Positions 8,536 to 17,316 of a DNA stretch of 57,724 nucleotides are shown piece by piece. The position numbers and the translations under genes were made by a program. The first letter of the stretch is position 1. Each line of letters opens with the position of its first letter. The notes beneath the pieces are model-generated. The model saw nothing but the letters and a program-made list of their open reading frames with translations. It searched no databases and was not told the origin of the DNA. Where the stretch lies: contig CAYLQA010000019.1 of the NCBI GenBank assembly GCA_964385695.1, forward strand, positions 1 through 57,724, written 5' to 3'. The stretch comes from CAYLQA01 sp964385695. GTDB lineage: Bacteria > Desulfobacterota > Desulfobulbia > Desulfobulbales > Desulfurivibrionaceae.

Positions 8536-9519
8536 TTATTTTTTCTTGGTGTTTGGGCGTTTCGTACGCGGGTTTTCCGCCTTGTCGTAGGCCAGGATAA
8601 TGTGTTGCACCAAGCGATGGCGCACCACATCAACATCGGAAAAACTGTTGAAGGCGATCCCTTTTATTTTTTTAAGTATTTTCGAGGCCTCGATCAGGCC
8701 GGACATACGGCGATCCGGCAGATCAATCTGGGTGATATCTCCGGTAATCACGGCCTGGGAGTTAAATCCTAAACGGGTGAGGAACATCTTCATCTGTTCA
8801 TGGGTGGTGTTCTGCGCCTCATCAAGCAGGACAAAGGCGTTGCTTAGGGTGCGGCCGCGCATAAAGGCAAGGGGGGCGATTTCGATAAAGCCCTGGTCCA
8901 TGAGGTCCTGCACCTTTTCCAGGCCCAGCATATCGTTGAGTGCGTCATGCAAAGGGCGCAGGTAGGGGTTGACCTTTTGCGCCATATCTCCGGGTAAAAA
9001 GCCGAGCCGCTCGCCGGCCTCAACCGCAGGGCGGGCCAGGATGATCGAACGTACCTCCCTGTTGACAAAGGCGGAAACCGCCATGGCCACGGCAAGGTAT
9101 GTTTTGCCGGTCCCGGCCGGACCGATGCCGAAAACAATGTCGTTGTTGCGGATATTGTCAATATAGAGCTTCTGGTTGAGGCTCTTGGGGGAGATCACTT
9201 TCTGCTCGGCTGTAATGTAGACCTGGTCGAGAAAGATATCTTTCAGGTTGGCCGAGGGAGAAGATTCCAGAATACGCAGGGCATAGGCCATATCGGGGGG
9301 GTAGATGGGGTAGCCTGCCTTAATCAACTCCTCGACTTTGATGAGTACCGAGGCTGCCAAATCAACCTCGTGAGCCAGGCCGGAGAGCGATACCGTTGCT
9401 CCACGCACCTGAATCTTGACACCCGTGGCTTCTTCAATGGTAGAAAGATTTTTGTTGAGATCACCACAAACCGTGAGCGCGGTTTCATTGTCTGAAAATA
9501 CGACTTGTTTTTTGCTCAA
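8536..9519 (-). CDS. ybeZ: PhoH-like ATPase (YbeZ)
   Basis: A cytoplasmic PhoH-family ATPase of 327 aa, probably involved in RNA metabolism together with YbeY. A KH-like N-terminal region (about residues 10-70) is followed by the ATPase core with Walker A GPAGTGKT (133-140) and Walker B VLLDEAQN. A basic tail (RTKRPNTKKK) closes it. The start is TTG at 9519, supported by AGGAG eight nt upstream. It sits between the DsbA-like gene and ybeY-pdxJ with short spacers, so the three are probably one operon. Confidence 0.95.
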   Translation of the reverse strand: MSKKQVVFSDNETALTVCGDLNKNLSTIEEATGVKIQVRGATVSLSGLAHEVDLAASVLIKVEELIKAGYPIYPPDMAYALRILESSPSANLKDIFLDQVYITAEQKVISPKSLNQKLYIDNIRNNDIVFGIGPAGTGKTYLAVAMAVSAFVNREVRSIILARPAVEAGERLGFLPGDMAQKVNPYLRPLHDALNDMLGLEKVQDLMDQGFIEIAPLAFMRGRTLSNAFVLLDEAQNTTHEQMKMFLTRLGFNSQAVITGDITQIDLPDRRMSGLIEASKILKKIKGIAFNSFSDVDVVRHRLVQHIILAYDKAENPRTKRPNTKKK

Positions 9520-9547
9520 GAAAACTCTCCTGGTTTGCGGATGCGTC

Positions 9548-10414
9548 TTACTTGTTTTGGGTCAGAGCTTTATCGATCATCTTCTGCATGGCTGGCACAC
9601 TACGGTTTTTGAGACTCCAGCCGTTAATGAAGATGGCAGGAGTTCCTTTTACTCCAATTTGACGGGCGGCCCGCATGTCGCGTTCAACCTGTTTGCGTAC
9701 CTCCAGGCCCTTCCGGTCCTGGTTAAAGCGGTTGATGTCAAGCTGCAACTCCTTGGCAAATTCCAGGTATTTTGCCTCGCTGAGAGTTTTTTGGTTTTCA
9801 AAAAGCAGGTCATGGTATTGCCAGAATTTCCCCTGCTTGTGCGCTGCCAGCGCTGCCTGCGCGGCAGGCAGCGCTTTTTTGTGAAAACTCAAGGGGAACT
9901 GTTTGAAGACGATCTTTACTTGATCCGGGTAGAGGGCCAGAATCTCCTCAAACAGGGCGCCGACCTTGCTGCAGTAAGGGCACTCAAAATCGCTGAACTC
10001 AACGATCTCCACCTTGGCCGTTGCCGAACCAAGGAACGGGTCGCCGCTGGTATTAATCTCTACGGAATGCTCGATGAAAATTTCTTGAATTGTGCCGGTC
10101 TTGCTGTTGCTTAAGAAAATGCGTTCCGGGATGTTGGCCGGTTCCAAACCGGCTGAGGCGATGCGATCCATGTTTGGGTCAACATTGACAATCTCATTGA
10201 CCCGTCCGTCTGTGGAAAGAATTTGCAACTTGCCGCCTTTGTTCAGAACATAGAGCCATATGCCGTCAGTGGATGCGCTCACGTCAAGGGGGGAGGCCGC
10301 AGCCTTATATGTTTTGCGTACCGTAGTTTCGACTTCGGCAAAGACAGGCTGAACTATGCAAAAAGTCAGGGCCAGAACAAGCAATGCGGATTTAAAACGG
10401 TGAAAGTTGAGCAT
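9548..10414 (-). CDS. Periplasmic DsbA-family thioredoxin-fold protein
   Basis: A 288-aa exported thiol oxidoreductase. A signal peptide (about residues 1-26, ending PVFA) is followed by an N-terminal domain of about 100 residues with beta-propeller-like features (WLYVLNKGGKLQIL). A DsbA-like thioredoxin domain then carries the active site CPYC at residues 145-148. A cis-Pro segment (KGTPAIFIN) is present. The start ATG at 10414 has an ACGAGGAG ribosome-binding site; an in-frame ATG 42 nt further upstream would spoil the signal peptide. Relatives in this phylum sometimes have selenocysteine at the first Cys position; here it is Cys. It heads the phoH operon. Confidence 0.88.
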   Translation of the reverse strand: MLNFHRFKSALLVLALTFCIVQPVFAEVETTVRKTYKAAASPLDVSASTDGIWLYVLNKGGKLQILSTDGRVNEIVNVDPNMDRIASAGLEPANIPERIFLSNSKTGTIQEIFIEHSVEINTSGDPFLGSATAKVEIVEFSDFECPYCSKVGALFEEILALYPDQVKIVFKQFPLSFHKKALPAAQAALAAHKQGKFWQYHDLLFENQKTLSEAKYLEFAKELQLDINRFNQDRKGLEVRKQVERDMRAARQIGVKGTPAIFINGWSLKNRSVPAMQKMIDKALTQNK

Positions 10415-10579
10415 TGATCTCCTCGTAGTTTTGGGTGGCTGTCTATAGATTGGCAATTTTAAGACACCCGCTAGGGTATTTTGTTCCTGAACGAAATCAA
10501 AAAAAACAAGTCAAGTGAAACAGTTAACCATTATATCTTTCACATTTTTTTGTGCAAGCAGCCGGGAGCGAAATAGAAG

Positions 10580-11788
10580 TTATTTTTTCAAGGCCTCGGC
10601 TAACAAAAGGGCGGGGTGAGTGACCTGTACAGCCTGTGCACTAAAGGCCAGTGATTGCCTGAGATGGAGCAGGCAGCCGCTGCAGCCGGTGCTGACCGTT
10701 TGTGTCGGCTCTGTGGGCATGGCGTTCAGCCAGTGTCCTGTAACCTGTTTGCTGAGATGCGGCTGAGCCAGGGAAAAAAGCCCACCCTGGCCGCAGCAAT
10801 GCGGGCCGTTTTCCGGTTCAACAAGATCGAGGTTCGGAATCAGCTTGAGGAGTGTGCGGGGCTGGGCTGTTATGTTCGGGCCGAACCGGAGGTGGCATGG
10901 GTCATGGTAGAGGACTTTTTGCGCAGGGGATGATGCGGAAAATTTCGCGCCGCTTGCCGGCAAACGCTCACTGAAAAAGGTGGAGAATTCCACCACCTTT
11001 GCGCTGAACTCTTCCGCTTTTAAGCGCATGGCATTGTCATCGGCAAAGAGTTCAGGATAGGAGCGCAAGTGGCTGTAGCAGGAGCTGCAACTTGTGAGGA
11101 TGGTGCTGCTTTGCTCAAACAGTGCAATGTTGCTGCGGGCAAGTTCTCTTGCATTGCCAAGGTCCCCGATGCCAGAGGCTGCCAGTCCGCAACATTGTTG
11201 GCCTGACGGCTGCCAAGCTGTAAGGCCGCAAACAGACAGAAGTTCGTGGGTTGCCTGGGCGATTGCCGGTTCCATATAGCTTGCATAGCAGCCCGAAAAA
11301 TAGCCAATGTTTGTGGGGGGTGACGTTTCCTGTCTAGGTGTGGGCCGTGTGCGAGTGTGTTTTTCACCTTCGGGCGGCAGCCCCAGGCGCAAGCGGAGAC
11401 CGCTTTCGGCCGGAAGGATTTTGAGCAGGTTTTTTCCCAGTGCGGTGATATTTTTTAAGAGATCCGGCTTATGAAGTACCTTTTGCGCAGCCAGACGCAA
11501 AAAGGCGTGTTGCCCGGCTGTACGATTAAGTTGGCTACGGGCTGCGCGAAACAGTTGCGAAGGGTCCAGCTTGCGGGAACACACATCAGTGCAGGCCCCG
11601 CAGAGCATGCATTGCGAGAGTATTTCTGCGTAGGTGGCCGAGGCTGCAGCCGGATCAAGTTTTGCGAGCAGGTGCAGCTTGCCGCGGGCTGTAACCGGTT
11701 CTTGGCCGGTTGCCTGGTAAAGGGGACAGACCGTGGTGCAGGCCCCGCATTTTGCGCAGCGTTCAGACTTTTTCATGGACCGGCTCAT
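10580..11788 (-). CDS. GlcF-like Fe-S oxidoreductase subunit
   Basis: A 402-aa protein with the layout of glycolate/lactate oxidase iron-sulfur subunits. Two N-terminal 4Fe-4S motifs (CAKCGACTTVCP near residue 12 and CMLCGACTDVC near 60) precede two cysteine-rich CCG domains (GCYASY...QQCCGLAASG...CSSC and HDPCHL...HCCGQGG...GCSGC). These domains usually bind an additional Fe-S centre and pass electrons from a flavin subunit. No GlcD/FAD-oxidase gene is adjacent, so its partner must be encoded elsewhere. The start may be ATG 11788 or 11776; a heptamer repeat sits directly upstream and no clear ribosome-binding site is visible. Confidence 0.88.
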   Translation of the reverse strand: MSRSMKKSERCAKCGACTTVCPLYQATGQEPVTARGKLHLLAKLDPAAASATYAEILSQCMLCGACTDVCSRKLDPSQLFRAARSQLNRTAGQHAFLRLAAQKVLHKPDLLKNITALGKNLLKILPAESGLRLRLGLPPEGEKHTRTRPTPRQETSPPTNIGYFSGCYASYMEPAIAQATHELLSVCGLTAWQPSGQQCCGLAASGIGDLGNARELARSNIALFEQSSTILTSCSSCYSHLRSYPELFADDNAMRLKAEEFSAKVVEFSTFFSERLPASGAKFSASSPAQKVLYHDPCHLRFGPNITAQPRTLLKLIPNLDLVEPENGPHCCGQGGLFSLAQPHLSKQVTGHWLNAMPTEPTQTVSTGCSGCLLHLRQSLAFSAQAVQVTHPALLLAEALKK

Positions 11789-11791
11789 AAT

Positions 11792-11840
11792 GAGTAACGA
11801 GTGGCGAGTGACGAGTGACGAGTTAAAAAAAACTTGTCAC
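11792..11840. repeat. Heptamer tandem repeat GAGTRRC with inverted TTGTCAC
   Basis: Four consecutive heptamers of the form GAGTRRC (11792-11819), a partial fifth copy (GAGT to 11823), an A-run, and then ACTTGTCAC in the opposite orientation. It lies between the ends of prfB and the GlcF-like gene. A related array is at 40866-40928. Confidence 0.75.
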
Positions 11841-11849
11841 TGGCGAAGT

Positions 11850-12945
11850 CTATCGCTGCCACAAAAGGTATGACTTGATAAAGGGGTCCAGATTGCCGTC
11901 GAGTACGCTGTCTACATTGCCGGATTCCTGGTTGGTGCGGTGATCCTTGACCAGGCGATAGGGCTGCATAACATAGGAGCGTATTTGGCTGCCCCAGGCG
12001 ATCTCTTTTTTCTCTCCGGAGATCTCCTCGTGTTGCTCTTTCTGGGCCTCCCTTTCTTTCTCATAGAGCCTGGCCTTGAGCATTTTCATGGCCATGTCCC
12101 TGTTGCGGTGCTGGCTTCGCTCATTTTGGCACTGCACCACGATATTGGTGGGCAGATGGGTAATGCGGATGGCCGAGCTTGTCTTGTTTACATGCTGGCC
12201 ACCGGCACCACTGGCCCGGTATGTGTCGATGCGCAGATCCTTTTCGTTAACGTCTACCTCGATGTTGTCGTCCAACTCCGGGAAGATAAAGACAGAGGCA
12301 AAGGATGTATGGCGACGGCCGCTTGTATCAAAGGGGGAGATGCGCACCAGACGATGGATCCCCATCTCCGAGCGCAGTAAACCATAGGCGTTATGGCCTT
12401 TGATCAAAATGGTAACGCTTTTGACGCCTGCCTCGTCACCGGGCTGGTGATCAAGGATATCTGTGGCAAAGCCTTTATCCTCGTTCCAGCGCAGATACAT
12501 ACGCAAAAGGATTTCCACCCAGTCCTGGGCTTCGGTTCCGCCCGCTCCGGCATGGATGGTGAGCATGGCATTGCTTGCGTCATGTTCGCCGGTGAACATG
12601 CACTCCATCTCAACGGTTTCAATACGGTCATACAGGGCATTGAGTTCTTTGGCCACCTCGTGCTCGGTATCCGCATCCTGCTCACTTACGGCAAGCTCAA
12701 GAAGAAGTTCTGCCTCTTCCAATTCGGCATGGCACGACTCCCAACCCTCCACGGCATTTTGCAGGCCACCCTGTTCTTTCTGGACCTTCTGGGCCTCTTC
12801 CTGATTATCCCAAAAGTTGGGGGTGAGGGTGAGCTGCTCAAGCTCGGCTATACGCTCTTTCTTCTGATCTAATTCAAAGATGGTCCCGTAGGGTGAGAAG
12901 GCGAGCCTTAAGGTTCTGTATTTTTTGTCTGAGCTCTGCGGACAT
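11850..12945 (-). CDS. prfB: Peptide chain release factor 2 (programmed +1 frameshift)
   Basis: RF2 recognises UGA and UAA stop codons and triggers peptide release. It is encoded in two frames. The first starts at ATG 12945 (AAAGGAG ribosome-binding site, 8 nt upstream), runs 23 codons, MSAELRQK to RDHL, and meets TGA at 12876-12874. A +1 slip at CTT-T moves the ribosome into the frame reading ELDQKKER, which runs to 11850. The joined protein has 364 aa, against 365 in E. coli. The tripeptide SPF (stop-codon recognition) and GAGGQ (catalysis) are present. This is the known autoregulatory prfB arrangement, not a damaged gene. It follows lnt by 13 nt. Confidence 0.96.
12870..12890 (-). promoter_or_regulatory. 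prfB programmed frameshift site
   Basis: On the minus strand the site reads CATCTTTGAA: CTT in the zero frame followed by the in-frame stop TGA. A GGGA just upstream may act as the stimulatory Shine-Dalgarno-like element, although it is weaker than the AGGGGG of E. coli. Low RF2 lets the ribosome pause and slip, which gives feedback control of RF2 amount. Confidence 0.9.
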
Positions 12946-12958
12946 GGGAACAACTCCT

Positions 12959-14554
12959 TTATGTGAAATCGTTAAAGATACGTTTTTTTTGTTTTCTTGC
13001 CGCCACTCCCAAAAGAAGAGTGAACACAAGACAGGCAAGGGGAAAGAAGTGGCCCCAGCGTACATAGGTTGTGCTTTTTTTAATAACCGGTAGCTTGCCG
13101 CTCCCGACAAAAGGGCTGAACAGTTGCGAGCGTTGTGAGATCCTGCCACCCGGGCCAATGAAGCAGCTGATGCCGGTATTTGCTGCCCTAGCCAAACTGC
13201 GCCGGTTTTCCACGGCCCGGAAAACAGCCATGGCCAGATGCTGGTGTGGTGCGCTTGACCTGCCGAACCAGGCATCGTTGGTAATGTTTACCAAGAGATC
13301 CGCCCCCTGTTTTACCTGCTCTCTGGCCAGGTCCGGGAAGATGGATTCAAAGCAGATTAATACCCCAATTCTAAGCTTCTGGCAAGCAAGCGGAGGCTGT
13401 GGTTTGCCCGGTGAAAAATCGCCCAAGGTCTTTACTACAGGAGAGGCAAAGGCGAGTATGGAGCGAAAGGGAATGAACTCGCCAAAGGGCACCAGGTGCT
13501 GCTTGTCATAGCGGCCCTTTACTCGACCGTCCGGAGCAATAAGAAAGGCGGAGTTAAAGTATTCAACTCTGTTTCCAGTGGCTGTTGGTTGGCGATGCGG
13601 GGCTCCGGTAAGGAGCGGTATTTTATAGGGATAGACAAGGTTGGCCGTGACAGTGGTAAAGAGCGGATGCCCCATGGGGTAAAAGGGCAGGGCTGTTTCC
13701 GGCCAGATAAGAAGCTCGGTGTTCTCTTGCTCTATGGCCTTACGGCTCAATTTAATATAGGTATCAATGGTCTCCTGCTGGACGGAGGGCATCCATTTTT
13801 TATCCTGCCCAATATTGCCCTGGACCACGGTAACCCTGGCCGTTTGGCCCAATCCCATGGCAGTGGCCAACCCTTTCCACTGCTGCTTGTTGTAGCTGAA
13901 GAAAAGGACAAGGATCGCGATGGACGCCAGCAGGCTGCTGCGCGAAGGGTAATAACTGGAGCTGGCTGTAAAACGGTGCAACAGGCTGGAGAAGAGGCAG
14001 TTTACAAGCACAATGATGAAGGTAATGCCGTAATGGCCGAAAATGTCGGCGGCCTGAATAAACTGCGGCAATGAGTACTGGGTATAGGCAAGGTCAATCC
14101 AGGGAAAGCCGGTGAGCAGTTTACTGCGGATAAAGTCCAGGCTGACCCAAAGGACCGGGGCCCAGAGAATGAGCGGCAAGGTGGAGCGGCTGAAACGGTT
14201 GCCTAAAAAAGCAAAAAGAGCCGTGTAAAGGCTCATGTACAGGGCAAGAAAGAAGAGGCCGGGGACGGCAAAATAAAAGGGCACCTGGCCGTATGTCGAA
14301 AGGACAATGATAATCCAATAGAGTAAAGGCAGGTAATAGCACAGGCCAGTGGCAAGACCGAAAAAAAAGGCCCTCTTGGGGGTAAGCAAAGGCAGCCGCA
14401 AAAGGAATGGAACAAGGGCCAGCCAGGCGAGCAAAGGAAACTCGACATTACCGGGGGAGGCCAAAAGAAGCAGTAGGGCGGAGAGTGGGGCGCAGAGAGC
14501 CCCCCAGCCAAGCCCTTTGGGTGGTGGATTGTTCAGCTCGATTTCAAGGGACAT
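12959..14554 (-). CDS. lnt: Apolipoprotein N-acyltransferase
   Basis: Lnt adds the third acyl chain to the N-terminal cysteine of lipoproteins in the inner membrane. The 531-aa protein has several N-terminal membrane helices (about residues 15-210), then a periplasmic nitrilase-type domain with the catalytic Glu in WPETALPF, the Lys-containing loop leading to LVPFGEFIPF, and the Cys in LICFESIFPD. NDAWFGRS and the invariant-looking FRAVENRRS are also present. A final hydrophobic helix (WGHFFPLACLVFTLLLGV) precedes a basic tail. It lies between corC and prfB with 17- and 13-nt spacers, so the three are co-transcribed. Confidence 0.95.
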   Translation of the reverse strand: MSLEIELNNPPPKGLGWGALCAPLSALLLLLASPGNVEFPLLAWLALVPFLLRLPLLTPKRAFFFGLATGLCYYLPLLYWIIIVLSTYGQVPFYFAVPGLFFLALYMSLYTALFAFLGNRFSRSTLPLILWAPVLWVSLDFIRSKLLTGFPWIDLAYTQYSLPQFIQAADIFGHYGITFIIVLVNCLFSSLLHRFTASSSYYPSRSSLLASIAILVLFFSYNKQQWKGLATAMGLGQTARVTVVQGNIGQDKKWMPSVQQETIDTYIKLSRKAIEQENTELLIWPETALPFYPMGHPLFTTVTANLVYPYKIPLLTGAPHRQPTATGNRVEYFNSAFLIAPDGRVKGRYDKQHLVPFGEFIPFRSILAFASPVVKTLGDFSPGKPQPPLACQKLRIGVLICFESIFPDLAREQVKQGADLLVNITNDAWFGRSSAPHQHLAMAVFRAVENRRSLARAANTGISCFIGPGGRISQRSQLFSPFVGSGKLPVIKKSTTYVRWGHFFPLACLVFTLLLGVAARKQKKRIFNDFT

Positions 14555-14571
14555 GGAGTGCGGTTTAACCG

Positions 14572-15426
14572 TTAGTCCGGCTTGCGCTGGATTTTTATGG
14601 TGCTGACCCGGCGTTGATCGGCCGAGACCACCTCAAAAACCAGGTCGTTGATGAGCATGGTGGCGCCGGGTTCCGGGACACGGTCCAAAAAGTGAATAAC
14701 GAGGCCGCCGACGGATTCATAGGGGCCTTCAGGCAGCTCTTGGTCAAAAAACTCTTCAATCTCCTCAATGTCGACTTTTGCATCGGTCAAAATGACATTT
14801 TCGTCGATCATCTTCCAGCGCTTTTCAGCCTTGTCGTACTCGTCTCGTATCTCGCCGACAATCTCTTCGACCACATCTTCCAGGGTCACCAGGCCGCGGA
14901 CACTGCCGAACTCATCCGTGACAATGGCCATGTGGATCTTTTGGTCCTGGAAATCCTTCAGCAGATTGACGATCTTCCTGGTGTCCAGCACGAAAAAAGC
15001 CGGTTTTATCAACTCTGCGGCCGCCGGTATGACGGCTGTTTTAAGGCAGTAGGGCAGGAGATCTTTGGCGTGGATGATGCCGACGATGTTGTCCGGCGAT
15101 TCTTCATAAATTGGAATTCGGGTAAAGCCTTTTTCCGTAATCAGCTCGATAAGCTCATTGGCACTGACAGAAGATTCGGCCGCTTCCACCTCGCTGCGCG
15201 GGGTCATGATCTCGCGGACCAATGTGTCCCGAAAGTCCAGAATAGAGGTAATCATCTGACCTTCTTCGGCAGAGATCAATCCCTGTTCTTCGCCCTCGTC
15301 AATGATCTCCTGGATCTCTTGCTCGAGTACTTCCGTGCTGTCGGCGGGGCGATTGTCCAGACCTAAAAAGTGTAGAAAGCGTTGAAAGGGCGAGTCGTTT
15401 GCGTCTTTAGGAGAGGGTGTGTCCAT
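14572..15426 (-). CDS. corC: CorC/HlyC-family CBS-domain protein (YbeX-like)
   Basis: A 284-aa cytoplasmic protein with a pair of CBS domains (from about residue 75, around MTPRSEVE, to about 200) and a C-terminal CorC_HlyC domain (about 205-284). It lacks the membrane DUF21 domain of the larger relatives. In E. coli ybeX is the neighbour of ybeY and lnt and is connected to ribosome biology and metal efflux. Here it is still next to lnt, but phoH and ybeY are about 5 kb away. It is the first gene of the corC-lnt-prfB operon. Confidence 0.93.
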   Translation of the reverse strand: MDTPSPKDANDSPFQRFLHFLGLDNRPADSTEVLEQEIQEIIDEGEEQGLISAEEGQMITSILDFRDTLVREIMTPRSEVEAAESSVSANELIELITEKGFTRIPIYEESPDNIVGIIHAKDLLPYCLKTAVIPAAAELIKPAFFVLDTRKIVNLLKDFQDQKIHMAIVTDEFGSVRGLVTLEDVVEEIVGEIRDEYDKAEKRWKMIDENVILTDAKVDIEEIEEFFDQELPEGPYESVGGLVIHFLDRVPEPGATMLINDLVFEVVSADQRRVSTIKIQRKPD

Positions 15427-15886
15427 AAAAGGTATTTGGTACCTATTTTCCCGATGGTAGATATAAGCCGTTTCCGACTCTAAAAAAAATAGCTGAATTG
15501 TTTGAAATTATTATTATTGCAAGTTGCATTGGCTAAAGGAATTACCCAAGTGTGTCAAGAAAAAAAATTGACGTTTGTTTGGAAAATCGGTATAAGTGCC
15601 ACACTTTAAATCATGAACAATAAAGTAAATTTCTTTGCTGACGATAAAAAAGTCAAATTCAATATACCATACGGCTGTATGGTGTTTCAAACAGATTGCT
15701 CTTGGTGAAAGAATCGGGTCTTCCTACTAAGGAAAATTCATCCTTTTCATTTGACCAGGAAGCGGGTAAGTACGTTAAAGAAAGGGAATAGCTGATCGAG
15801 ATATCGTTGGCTCATTCCTTTTGTTTTTATGGGGAAACGGTGGTGTGTGCATTCCCACTGCCCCGCAGACAATACCGAGGGTGAAG
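15427..15886. other. Divergent promoter region corC / carboxylase operon
   Basis: A 460-bp gap between the divergent corC and biotin carboxylase genes. It contains the good promoter at 15568-15596 and a long leader of about 280 nt before the carboxylase start. The leader includes the hairpin ACCATAC-GGCT-GTATGGT (15666-15683) and a 31-codon open frame starting at 15613 without a ribosome-binding site. The long leader suggests post-transcriptional control of the carboxylase operon. Confidence 0.5.
15568..15596 (+). promoter_or_regulatory. Sigma-70-type promoter of the carboxylase operon
   Basis: TTGACG (15568-15573), a 17-bp spacer and TATAAG (15591-15596), preceded by an A-tract. This is close to consensus and points towards the carboxylase genes. 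Confidence 0.75.
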
Positions 15887-17293
15887 TTGAAAGAAAAGGT
15901 CTTGATTGCAAATCGAGGGGAGATTGCCCTTCGCATTATGGAGGCCTGTAAGGATCTGGGTCTCGATTATGTGGTGGTCTATACCGCTGCCGATGAGGGC
16001 TCGGAGCATGTCCAACGTAACCTGGACAGCACATCCAATACACGCCGAGCATGGCGGGTCTCCAGCTATACCGATCCGAACGATATTCTCGCAGTGGCCG
16101 ACCATACCAAGTGTACGGCCATCCATCCGGGATATGGGTTCTTCTCAGAGGATTTCCGTTTTGCCCGCCGTGTAACGGTGCGCAACCGGCCCCTTACCTT
16201 TATCGGCCCCAACTGGGAGGTGGTCAAAGATCTTGGCGACAAGATCAACACCAAGCGGGTGGCCAATAAACTTGGCATCCCCACTATCCCTGGTACGGAC
16301 AGCCCCATCTATAATGAGATGGAGGCCGAAGATATCGCCCGGCATCTTCTTGCCGATCAGGTGGAGAGGAAGATCAAGAATCCTTCCATCCTGGTGAAGG
16401 CGGCCGCCGGTGGCGGCGGTATGGGTATCGAAGAGGTCAGCCAGATCGAGCAGTTTCGGCGGACCTACCGCCAGATCCAAAACTATGCCAAGCGCCAGTT
16501 CGGCGACGGCGGTGTGCTCATTGAGCAATGCATCCGCGATTTCAACCATCTTGAGGTCCAGCTGACCTGCAGCCGCCATGGCGAGCGGGTTCATTTCGGC
16601 ACCAGAAATTGCACCATCCAGAGTACCGGCCGCCAGAAACGCCTTGAGGCGGCACCGGGTTTTGATAATTCCTGTTTCAATTACGATTTCGATGCCAATG
16701 AGGTGCTCGATAAGGTTGTCGAGTATTCCCTCAAGTTGGCCAGCCACGTGCGCTACGATAATGTCGGCACCTGGGAGTGGATCGTAACAAGAGATGGTCA
16801 GCCCTACCTCCTGGAAGTAAATACCAGGATTCAGGTGGAAAATGATGTCTCCGCCCGTATCAGCTACCTCAATGATAAGCACCCCAATCTGATTCGGGAG
16901 CAGATTCGCCTGGCCCTGGGAGACCGCATTGGTTTTTCCCAGGAGGATGTGGATTTCAGGGGGGCCAGTATCGAGTTCAGGATCGTGGCCGAGGACACCC
17001 ATCGCGGCTTTGCCCCATGGATCGGGACGATTTCCAATTTTTCATATCCCCAGTATGATTGGTCGGCAGTGTACTCCCATGTGCCCACTGACCGGTCTTA
17101 CGTGATTCCCAGCGATTATGACCCGAACCTGGCCCTGGCCCTGGTGTGGGGTAAGGACATGGATGAGGCCAAGGAGCGCGGCAGGCAGTTTATATCCGAG
17201 GTGGTTATCGAAGGAAGCAATGCCACGGGTGAGCCGATCATGACCAACATCCCCTACCTTATTGAAAACATCGACCGACTTCTCACCTTTTGA
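15887..17293 (+). CDS. accC: Biotin carboxylase, divergent AccC-like
   Basis: The ATP-grasp subunit that carboxylates biotin on its carrier protein. It opens MKEKVLIANRGEIALRI, as AccC does. The glycine-rich loop reads AAAGGGGMGIEEV, and the catalytic Lys is kept in GRQKRLEAAP. EVNTRIQVEN keeps the active-site Arg, Gln, Val and Glu, but the usual HPVTE that follows is replaced by NDVSA. The start is uncertain: TTG 15887 has GAGG six nt upstream and gives 469 aa; GTG 15881 and the TTG at 15821 are alternatives. It is first in the carboxylase operon, 23 nt before the carboxyltransferase gene. Acetyl-CoA carboxylase is most likely, but another acyl-CoA carboxylase is possible. Confidence 0.9.
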   Translation: MKEKVLIANRGEIALRIMEACKDLGLDYVVVYTAADEGSEHVQRNLDSTSNTRRAWRVSSYTDPNDILAVADHTKCTAIHPGYGFFSEDFRFARRVTVRNRPLTFIGPNWEVVKDLGDKINTKRVANKLGIPTIPGTDSPIYNEMEAEDIARHLLADQVERKIKNPSILVKAAAGGGGMGIEEVSQIEQFRRTYRQIQNYAKRQFGDGGVLIEQCIRDFNHLEVQLTCSRHGERVHFGTRNCTIQSTGRQKRLEAAPGFDNSCFNYDFDANEVLDKVVEYSLKLASHVRYDNVGTWEWIVTRDGQPYLLEVNTRIQVENDVSARISYLNDKHPNLIREQIRLALGDRIGFSQEDVDFRGASIEFRIVAEDTHRGFAPWIGTISNFSYPQYDWSAVYSHVPTDRSYVIPSDYDPNLALALVWGKDMDEAKERGRQFISEVVIEGSNATGEPIMTNIPYLIENIDRLLTF

Positions 17294-17316
17294 TGAGTGA
17301 AAAAGGCAGAATATAA

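Noticed and set aside
12874..13275. In-frame TGA after 23 codons of prfB, looking like a broken gene
   Set aside because: The CTT-TGA context and the seamless RF2 sequence in the +1 frame match the known programmed frameshift, and the joined length is right.
15613..15708. 31-codon frame starting ATGAACAAT in the carboxylase leader
   Set aside because: It lies about 10 nt after the likely transcription start, has no ribosome-binding site and no recognisable protein character. Kept only as part of the leader description.
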